From assembly GCA_049999765.1 (NCBI GenBank), contig JBNGIQ010003919.1:1-22062 (forward strand): DNA of 22,062 bases. Direction: 5' to 3'. The DNA is from Phaeoceros laevis (lineage: Eukaryota; Anthocerotophyta; Anthocerotopsida; Notothyladales). The notes beneath the pieces were generated by a model. It had not been told where the DNA came from. It saw nothing but the letters and a program-made list of their open reading frames with translations, and made no database searches. The position numbers and the translations under genes are program-made. The stretch's first letter is position 1, and each line of letters starts with the position of its first letter. Shown piece by piece: positions 15,227-22,062 of the stretch.

Positions 15227-17981
15227 TGTGCACTAATGTGAAGCATAGTCCGGAGACTATCCTTCTCATTAGCTGGCAGTTGTGAAAGGAAAGAGTTAGC
15301 ATTCCATCATTCCAGTCAGCGGGTGGCAAACATTCGGGCTTCCCACATCACTCTCCTCCCATTACCACTCGTATCGTTCACCCTCAACAGCATTCCATCT
15401 CGTTACAGTCTTTCTGCCTTCTCCAGTGGTCACATCTGTCGTGTCAGATCCGCGGGCAAAAAACCAGGTCCTTATGACTATGTCTTGCGGTGTCCCACCT
15501 AGGAAAGCACTGCGTACTAACTTAGTGTCCCACAAATTCCCTCCAGGGCTCTCCATAAACGTGGGGTGCTGAGCAAGTTGGGGCCGAGGTAGAGTCGTTG
15601 GGGATGGCTGCCCTGCGTTTCATGTGACAGTTGGAGAGAGCACGATGCCAAGTTATTCCAGGGATCTGAGGAGATGCTAGCCTAACCTGGCATCCTGCGT
15701 TCTCCACTTGTCCTGTCAGGGATTCGCTTAGAGGTTTCCACCCTCATGCTTGTCCCCTCCACATTCCCTTCCTGGCTCAGCGCCTCTCACCCTACCGGCC
15801 CAGTGTCTCGGCCTTCTTCATGGAGGTGAACTCGATACCCTGATCTTCTTGTCTTGTAACAATCTTTTAAATAGGGAGCGGTCCCTGTTATAGATCTACC
15901 GCTTTCCCCTCCATCTATCGAGTGTCTTCTGGCTATGGCCATTCTGCAGGCTGGTTCCGAGTCTACCCTCGGGTCTACCCTCACCCCTGCCTGAGCGCTT
16001 GTCAATGCAAGTGCCTTGTTAGCTCCTGCCGTTCTTCGTGATTCAGTCCTTCCTATATCGGGCCTCCTACCAGTGCATCTTCCACCTCCCTGTCTCTTAC
16101 ATGGCCCCAGTGGTTGGGCATGTCCTCTGACACCAAGCAAAGGTACCAATCAGCCAAAGGGTATGATCCACCCTCTACATTTGTCCATTGAAGGCCGTTT
16201 TGGCCAGGTCCTAGTCGTTGCCGCGTATACCTGGCTGTAGCGCTGTCTTTATCACCACTTCCTTTGCTGCGTGGCTGCCAAAATCCCGGTGTGCACATTC
16301 CAACTCGCCACATTCTCCATACATGTCCGCCAGGCGGGTACTCTGTACCACATCAGACTAGCAGACCTGTTCCCACAATCTTCGAGCGTAGCGTCCTGCC
16401 ATTCTGTATGGTGGTGGTTGGAACTGCCTAATCGATGCGACATTCTGTGTCGCCACAGTCTTTGTGTTGTTGCTGTCTAAAGACCATTGTGTTTCGCATT
16501 ATGTCTTTGCCTTGTTCGTCCTCTACGGGTCTGCCCTTAGAAGCGCAAGACCTCAATATCTGTGCCTTCTCGTCAGCAGCTAACTGGCCTGTTTGTCTAA
16601 ACCCGAGGGCTTCCTCCTTTCCGAGGGCAACCTCGAATCGTGTTATACTGAAAGATATGAATAAACACGGGTTACGTTCCTGGTCTTGCCCTCTTCGCGA
16701 CTATGTGCTACTGCGCAATTCCTTTGCAGAGGGTCTCTGCGGCTTTCCATGTGGCTCGCCCTGGCCTCTAAAAATATAGCATCGGCTTCCCAGACCTTGG
16801 TTCTCCGTTATGTGTACGCCTATGGTCAAATTAGTGGCCGCAACCTGAAAACAATTGGTGCTACGTCTGGGTGTCTGTGATGAATAGTTGTTTAGCACAA
16901 AGTAGGCATATTCGTGGTGAACATAAATAAACCGTCCCTTCTACTTCCCGAATTCCTCTCCTACTGGTTACTTCATACTTGGTCTGAGGCTAGGCAGAGT
17001 CCACTGGTGCTACAGTTCCTCTCGCAGGCATCTTCCAGATCGTACGATACTTACGCGTTCTGTCTACCCTTCTTGCTCCTTCAGTTCGCGTAGTCTTACT
17101 GCAATCTGTGTCACATACTTGCCGAGCTGGAGTTGGTCATTAACTGCCATTAGTTGCTGCAGATTTCTTGGTGATAGGAGAAGTGCTTGAAAACGTTGGC
17201 GAATGTCCTCTACAGCTGGGCAAGAAAGCAGGAGATGGGCCTCGTCATCCACTTCTTCTTTTGTGCATCGCCGACACAGTCTCTCTTCCCTCGGCATGAG
17301 TCCTTTGTCAGCAACAACACTTAGGTTGTGTGATCTCAAGCGAATGCGGGCTAGCTCTATAAGGTATCTCCTTGGAAAGGTGCCTGTCAGGTACGTGGCT
17401 CTACTGTACTTCGGTCCTGTGCACATGTGCAGACGGTAGTGTCTCATGTCTGTAGATAGTGAATCCTCGTCCCACACGGTATTCAGGAAAGCCCTCTGAA
17501 TGGACCCATCTTCCAGCACCTCCAGTCCTCCCGAGGTGAGATTTTCTCCCGTGATCCCCCACTTTGCCATCCAGTTTTCTACTGCTTGCATCCAGCCTTT
17601 CTTGGTCTCCTCCTGTGTTTGGAAAGCCAGAACAGCGGCTTGTATGGGTAGTCTATAGGGCTTCATTTTTAGGATCCTCAGCATGAAGCGGGCTGTCCTC
17701 TTCAGTGCTTCGATTTCAAGAGTGAATTCCCCTAATTCAGCCAGAACATTTGCTGTGCAAGTTTGTTGCCTAACCCCTAGGTGGTGTCTGAAGAAAACCA
17801 TCTGCAGCTTATTGAAGTCCTCCCAATTGCTATCCATACAGCTAGGCCCCCAGATTTCAACGCCGTACAGTGCTTTCGTGACTACACAGGCCTTCCATAC
17901 CCTCATAACCGCCGACGTATTTGAAATATACCTATCTACCAGTAATCCTTGCATCGCCCACATCATTGCAGTAGCTTTTTT
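15180..17981 (-). mobile_element. LINE inserted in the copia element, 5'-truncated
   Basis: The minus-strand reverse-transcriptase C-terminal region (17064-17981) plus about 1.9 kb downstream of its stop replaces the copia linker. Copia protein resumes at DDERENIEEHE (17982). The left boundary is set near 15180, where copia-like linker composition ends. No poly-A tail is seen there; a short tag triplet run (15164-15174, tac repeats on the element's own strand) might be a microsatellite tail. No convincing target duplication was found. The long 3' part has only short, unconvincing frames (15787-16149, 16053-16313). Confidence 0.6.
17064..17981 (-). pseudogene. LINE reverse transcriptase C-terminal part
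   Basis: About 300 residues, open to TAG at 17064. It begins in the region after the polymerase core (KKATAMMWAMQGLL, then VWKACVVTKALYGVEIWGP, the usual thumb-region 'A-LYG-E-WG' block). It ends with a putative zinc-binding site CRRC-x9-H-x4-C (CRRCTKEEVDDEAHLLLSC), typical of the C-terminus of plant, algal and animal LINE ORF2 proteins. The endonuclease and the catalytic YxDD domain are absent, so the copy is dead on arrival, as expected of 5'-truncated LINEs. Confidence 0.8.
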
Positions 17982-18827
17982 GATGACGAGAGGGAGAACA
18001 TCGAAGAGCATGAACCTGAAGTAAATGAAGTTGTGCTAAACGCTATGAACCTGATTACAAGACCAATCGAAGTCCAGGACTTCATGCACGCTGTGTACAC
18101 TGCCACTAAGGATGCCTCAGAACTTGCAAATATACGTGAAGCATTCAGTGGTCCTGAGTCAGAAAAGTGGAAAGCAGCAACTGAAGAAGAATATTCTAGC
18201 TTGATCAAAAACAACACCTTGACGCTGACTGAATTACCCAAGAACCGCAAGGCAATTACGAACAAGTGGGTACATAAAAAGAAATACAATCCAGATGGAT
18301 CAATAGCTCGATATAAGGCCCGCTTGGTTGTCAGAGGCTTCTCACAAGTTGCCGGCGAAGATTACTTCGAAACCTTTGCTCCAGTTATCAAGTTCCCTAC
18401 AGTCAGAATCGTGTTGGCACTGGTTGCGCAGCTGGACCTGGAATTTCAACAGATGGATGTGAAAACAGCATTCCTGAACGGCGAGATAGATGAAGAGATT
18501 TACATGGAACAACCGGAGATGTACGTGAAAAAGGGTAGCGAGCACTTGGTTTGCAAACTTGATAAATCTCTTTATGGCCTCAAACAGAGTGCCTGCAAAT
18601 GGAACAAACGACTTGATAAGTATTTGAAGAAGTGCGGTTTCACTCAGTCAGACTCTGATCCAAATCTCTATACACTGCAGAAGGAAGGTAGGTTCCTTTA
18701 TCTGGTGGTCTATGTCGATGATCTTCTTCTTGCCTTGAATTCACTGCAGCTTATGGGTGTGGTGAAGAATTTATTGAAGGCTGAGTTCGAAATGTTCTCG
18801 GGGAGCCTACCTGGTTCCTTGGGGTAG
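17982..18827 (+). pseudogene. Copia reverse transcriptase, first part
   Basis: RVT_2-type reverse transcriptase: KWKAATEEEYSSL, TNKWVHKKKYNPDGSIARYK and ARLVVRGFSQ. Catalytic motif A lies in MDVKTAFLNGEI (D at about 18456) and the YVDD box at 18711-18722. Around 18793-18800 the frame shifts: the expected LGEPTWFLGVEM continuation is found in another frame from 18800, so the apparent stop at 18825-18827 is an artefact of a small deletion. Confidence 0.9.
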
Positions 18828-19704
18828 AGATGGTTAGAAACAGAGCAGATAGCATACTGAGCCTATCACAAAAGAAGTACGTTAGGGACTGCCTAGCTAA
18901 ATTTCACATGGACAAATCGAACGAGTCACCTACACCTATTGTAGCGGGCATAAAGCTTGTAAAAGAGCCTCCAGCAGAGCTCAAGAAGGCAGCCAGTTTG
19001 CCATACAAGCAGGCAGTTGGCTCATTAATCTTTCTTGCATGCCTCACACGATGTGACATATCGTATGCTGTTCACCTAGTGTCACAGTTCATGAGCTGCT
19101 ACAACAATGACCACTGGCAGCAAGTCAAGAGGATAACGCGTTACCTGAAGGGCACCTCGAATTACTGCATCACTTCTAGAAGAAGCTCACACTTTCAGCT
19201 TACTGGTTATTGTGACAGCGATTGGGTTGCTGATGCTGTAACGAGGAAGTCCCTGGGGGCGTATGTGTTCATCCTTGCAGGAGCACCAGTCAGCTGGGCC
19301 TGTAAGAAACACAATACTGTGTGCCTCTCGAGCACAGAAGCAGAATACAAAACATTAACAGCAGCAGCAAAAGAAATCATTTGGGTTAGGAGATGCTTGA
19401 GAGATGTGGGACAGGAACAAGTAGAGCCGACACAGCTGTTCTGCGATAATCAAGGAGCAATGGCCTTATCAGAAAACCCAATCTTCCACACACGCACAAA
19501 GCATATAGAAATCAGCCATCATTTCATTCGCGAGGCTGTGGCATCTAAGCAAGTTCGACTGACACATCAAAGAATGTAGCTGATCTTCTAACTAAAGCTC
19601 TACCTGCAGCTATCCATGAAAAACACTGCAGGCAGTTGAAACTGAGCGTGGAGCCTGGTGACAGTGGACACATTAAGGCGGCAGGTGTGTCTCCACTTAA
19701 ATAA
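18800..19704 (+). pseudogene. Copia reverse transcriptase end and RNase H
   Basis: From GEPTWFLGVEM (18800) the frame covers the connection region (QKKYVRDCLAKFHM, LPYKQAVGSLIFL, RCDISYAVHLVSQF). RNase H follows: catalytic D in GYCDSDWVAD, E in SSTEAEYKTL, D in LFCDNQGA, then HTRTKHIEISHHFIRE. A second small deletion near 19560 shifts the frame; the conserved end TSKNVADLLTKALP is read from 19567 and stops at TAA 19702. Confidence 0.9.
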
Positions 19705-19741
19705 ATACTGCTGCCAACTGACGATGAAGCTATGCCTCCTA

Positions 19742-20261
19742 GCATTTGCGAGAATCAGGGTCCAGACCTAAAGGCAAGCATACAAGGCGTTGTCAGTAGA
19801 GTAAAATTGAGAATTCATCTGAAATGCAAAGATTGAGCATGCACTTACTGTAGTAGTTCTTCGAAGTGGTGTCATCAACATCAGTATTCACCACAAGGTG
19901 CATGATCAGGCCGGTTTTGCGACAGTAGTATGAAGAAGGCGCCCAATTCTCTCCACAGATGACCAAGCAGCTGTAGCCTTCCTCTTTGCCTTCGGGAAGC
20001 TGAGCACTTTGCTCTAGGCTCAGGTAATGGCTGTTGCTGTATGGAAGAGTGGCATCAAGGGAAATTTCTCGTGCAGCATCATAGCGAGGAACCATCAGGG
20101 AAATCCCGTGCCACTTCGATGCGGGCAACCAGTGACTCCATTTCGGCAGCTAAGGAAGCAGTCCAAGATGTGAGGATCTCAGTTGCGGTTCAGAGAGCGG
20201 ACAGAACGTGTATCACGCATTGATACGTCTGCAGGCGCAAGTCGGCGTACGAGAAAGCCAT
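19742..20261 (-). pseudogene. 5' part of an unrecognised plant gene, interrupted by copia
   Basis: On the minus strand ATG 20261 starts MAFSYADLRLQTYQCVIHVL. A TGA at 20192-20190 (CGA would keep the frame) precedes TATEILTSWTASLAAEMESL and VARIEVARDFPDGSS. A frameshift near 20085 is needed to continue into YDAAREISLDATLPYSNS, EGYSCLVICGENWAPSSYY and MHLVVNTDVDDTTSKNYY. Exon 1 ends TACA/gtaagt (19849/19848). An 81-nt intron with acceptor tgcttgcctttag ends at 19768, and exon 2 opens SLDPDSRKC before meeting copia-derived sequence around 19741. An alternative without the frameshift uses an acceptor cttccttag near 20151. I do not recognise the family. The upstream TATA and telo-box support a genuine gene start. 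Confidence 0.5.
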
Positions 20262-20408
20262 CGCAGAGCAAGCAATTGAACTTGGGTGATTGGCAGTTCT
20301 CGCGGCGGTGGCGTTTGCGGCGAGCAGCGGCGAGAAGACTGAAGCTGTTCGAATCTGGAGTGAGGCGGGTAGTCTTAGCATTTGTTTAGAACGTCAGCAA
20401 AGCGGGAT

Positions 20409-20472
20409 GATGCATGCATAGCTTAGGGTTTGAGTGGGGGTATTGGAAGTTAATAATAATAAATATATATTA
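20409..20472 (-). promoter_or_regulatory. Promoter of the 20261 gene: TATA-like, telo-box, RY motif
   Basis: Read on the minus strand: an AT-rich taatatatatttatta (about 20472-20457), then AAACCCTAA (20431-20423, a telo-box common near plant transcription starts), then the RY-type element TGCATGCATCA near 20418-20408. Spacing from the TATA-like run to the telo-box is about 30 nt, leaving a leader of roughly 170 nt before ATG 20261. Confidence 0.4.
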
Positions 20473-20625
20473 ACGCAAACCCAAAGCGGGTTATTATAAC
20501 CATTGGGTTATTAGGTTAGGTTATATGACAGTTATTTCCAACCGTCACTTCGTGTGACTATGTAGTTCATCTGAACATTCACCTAATCTAATCTGAGCTA
20601 TCATTGTAGGATGTGTGACATCTAA

Positions 20626-20918
20626 GTCTGAGTTACAACAAAAACCTGGCTGCAATTCCTGGCACTTTGGCGGCAGATGAGATTCTTAGAAGTGGCAACC
20701 TTTGGAGTATTGACATGGTCTTGATATTAGGTGCATGTCAAGGTGCAAAAGGCCAGGTCCAAGAGCTGATGCAGGATGTACTTGATTTCATGCTCAGTAA
20801 GTAAAGTAAGTACAATTGACTCGGTCTCAGTCTTCAGTGTCTGACAGTGTCAAGTGACAAGAAACAGCCCTTTTTTTGCTGTACAGGTGTTGGTCCTACA
20901 ACAGTGGTGGCTTGTTAA
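20626..20918 (+). CDS. Last two exons of an unrecognised plant gene (partial)
   Basis: Exon A (about 20626-20796) reads LSYNKNLAAIPGTLAADEI, then NLWSIDMVLILGACQGAKG and QVQELMQDVLDFML. It ends CTCA/gtaagt. A 90-nt intron (20797-20886) has a strong pyrimidine tract and acceptor (ctttttttgctgtacag). Exon B continues in frame for ten codons, SVGPTTVVAC, to TAA at 20916-20918. The upstream boundary is set by a possible acceptor (catctaag, ending 20625), since the frame has a TGA at 20615. No start codon or upstream exon was found on the left. No domain is recognised; the stretch is mostly helical and amphipathic. An alternative is a short gene starting at the internal ATG 20716. Confidence 0.45.
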
Positions 20919-21527
20919 ATCTTCCACAAGTCCTGATTTTAACCGACATTTCATGTGCAATTGTATCCCAATGGAAAATTCCGGACGATACTTCTACTCC
21001 CGACTGGTCAAACACTTTTACCAACGCGTGAAAGGAGGGCTAGATCTTTCAGGACTCATCTTTCAGGTCTGCAATGCTACACATGCTGGACAATTAATGA
21101 ACCACAAAACCTGCTCCATTGGGGTTCATTTGCAGTAGTGGGGATCGCTCGTTGTTTCCGTCAACTGGCACGCACTTGGAACACAAGTGTGATGACAGCG
21201 AACCTATGGGAAAGGAAAATTGGCAGGAACATCGTACCCTGGAAGGAACTTCTACATAGTGTAGCCTGAAGGCACCGGATTCACATAGATAGCTCACTTT
21301 CCGTCACAAGTTTAAAGTTAATTTTGAAGTTCCTTCCTTCCATCACAAGTTTAGGCTGCTCACGGGCGGACTGACTTCCTTTTTCCAACCACGGAAGGAT
21401 CCTTGGAATTTGAAAACAGCACAACTTTAAAATTGCGTCTGTTCGGCAAGTTTCTTTTCAACTACCTTCTGTCTTGGGAGTTTTGCTTACAAGTGGTAGC
21501 GAGCGCGCTGTGCATATAAGACCTGCT
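20919..21527. other. No supported gene; possible 3' sequence
   Basis: The plus frames across 20955-21269 have no family resemblance and mixed composition. The sequence may be 3' untranslated and flanking DNA of the gene ending at 20918. A short direct repeat, ttcc(g/a)tcacaagttta, occurs at 21299-21314 and 21337-21352. Confidence 0.4.
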
Positions 21528-21619
21528 GAGACAACTGATGAGAGAAGAAACTTGGCAACTTGGTAGGAGCATCGAGACAACTGATGAGAGAAGAAACTTG
21601 GCAACTTGGTAGGAGCATC
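21528..21619. repeat. 46-bp perfect tandem duplication
   Basis: Units at 21528-21573 and 21574-21619 both start gagacaactgatgagagaag and end taggagcatc, with no differences seen, so the event is recent. Confidence 0.95.
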
Positions 21620-21879
21620 GTACTGGTCACTACATACAGTGTGTGAACAATTATAGGAAGTTAACGGTTCCAAACAGGATCCCCCCCTTGCCTCTTTGTG
21701 AGGCTCCACCATTTTCGGTGGTTCTGTGCTTTAAGTTCCTTGGGTTTGATTTGGACTTTGCAAACTTTGAGAGTTTGTGGTCACCCCTTGCCTCTTCTTG
21801 AGGCATAACAGACTTCATTTTAAGTTTATTTATTAACTCGAAATCTGTATGCGTGGCGTTTATGGAGAGGCAGCTGACA
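21620..21879. other. No gene; dispersed ccccttgcctctt repeat
   Basis: The string ccccttgcctctt followed by (t/c)(g/t)tgagg occurs at about 21685-21705 and 21784-21803. No supported frame was found on either strand. Confidence 0.4.
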
Positions 21880-21951
21880 AAGCTGTGCCGAAAAAGTCGC
21901 GCGCCAGCCACCGCCAAGCTGTGCCGACAAAGTCGCGCGCCAGCCACCGCC
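21880..21951. repeat. 36-bp tandem duplication
   Basis: Units at 21880-21915 and 21916-21951 start aagctgtgccga and end cgcgcgccagccaccgcc. One base differs (a versus c). Confidence 0.9.
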
Positions 21952-22062
21952 AAATCACCACCAAGTCACCGCCAAGTCACCGCTAAGTCACCACCAAGTC
22001 ACCGCCAAGTCACCACCAAGTCACCGCCAAGTCACTACCCAGTCACCGCCCAGTCACCGCCC
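21952..22062. repeat. 11-bp minisatellite running off the window
   Basis: About ten contiguous units of aagtcaccgcc/aagtcaccacc. The two variants mostly alternate, giving a 22-bp higher-order period, and the last units change to cagtcaccgcc. It grew from the end of the adjacent 36-bp repeat, which already ends in ccaccgcc, and continues beyond 22062. Confidence 0.9.

Larger units (their letters stand above)
12656..19704 (+). mobile_element. Ty1/copia retrotransposon internal region, no LTRs, LINE inside
   Basis: The order gag, zinc knuckle, protease, integrase, reverse transcriptase, RNase H is that of Ty1/copia (Pseudoviridae-type plant elements). The element begins within gag at about 12656, right after a poly-A tail, and its last frame ends at TAA 19702-19704. 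I find no LTR pair, primer-binding site or polypurine tract on either side, so both ends are truncated. It is disabled by two TAG codons, two frameshifts and a LINE of about 2.8 kb between integrase and reverse transcriptase. Confidence 0.9.

Noticed and set aside
15132-17974. Target-site duplication ttgcagtag flanking the LINE (15132-15140 and 17966-17974)
   Set aside because: The right copy lies inside sequence that reads as LINE protein (KKATAMMW), and the copia frame is not restored by joining at this string. It is probably coincidence.
20335-20365. tRNA-like T-loop gttcgaatc
   Set aside because: The flanking bases do not form the T stem or an acceptor stem, and no D arm or anticodon arm can be folded at the right spacing.
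1-22062. A bacterial-type operon or defence system
   Set aside because: Introns, PPR and ELF4 sequences, copia and LINE elements show this is plant nuclear DNA. No cluster of co-directional intact genes is present.

Overview
The window reads as nuclear DNA of a land plant, most likely a seedless one (fern or lycophyte). This rests on PLS-type pentatricopeptide-repeat (PPR) modules with the MYAKCG/VFDSM signature, a fragment of the plant-only ELF4 clock domain, a plant-type Ty1/copia element, a LINE, and spliceosomal introns. Predicted introns are short (69, 73, 73, 73, 81 and 90 nt), with one of 325 nt. The lineage is inference; only 'land plant' is well supported. Nothing looks bacterial.

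Left third (1-5880): a three-exon minus-strand coiled-coil gene (1056-2286) with a 14-residue tandem repeat; a small PPR relic whose homology ends in a perfect 17-bp-stem hairpin (2462-2503); a frameshifted PPR pseudogene (2966-3948) with two tandem modules; a polypurine tract; and an ELF4-domain fragment (4030-4317). The ELF4 frame is the frame of the last PPR segment, separated by one TGA. About 4318-5880 holds nothing I can call.

Middle (5880-9600): AT-rich sequence; a short 5'-truncated retroposon with a 16-bp target-site duplication; five 26-bp repeats; a cluster of small hairpins; then two gene 5' parts facing each other. The plus-strand one (from 7589) has a G-box promoter, two exons and two in-frame TAGs. 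The minus-strand one (ATG at 8859) has a TATA box and a leader in which a 73-nt intron plus a 10-nt exon has been tandemly duplicated.

Right half (9600-22062): a longer PPR pseudogene (9873-11435), cut before its C-terminal domains. A hairpin-rich block around a second minus-strand coiled-coil gene (11616-12338) follows and ends in a poly-A tail. Next is a Ty1/copia internal region (about 12656-19704) without recognisable LTRs, split by a minus-strand LINE (about 15180-17981). The copia element abuts what looks like exon 2 of a minus-strand plant gene starting at 20261. A partial plus-strand gene (exons to 20796, last exon 20887-20918) lies beyond an AT-rich divergent spacer. Tandem repeats close the window.

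Overall this is a graveyard of nested retroelements and gene fragments. Most in-frame stops could come from C-to-T change (CAG to TAG, TGG to TAG, CGA to TGA), as expected for heavily methylated DNA. I found no operon-like or defence-like system. The most distinctive items are the PPR-ELF4 chimeric frame, the duplicated intron/micro-exon, and the hairpins flanking the 11.6-12.5 kb coiled-coil gene.
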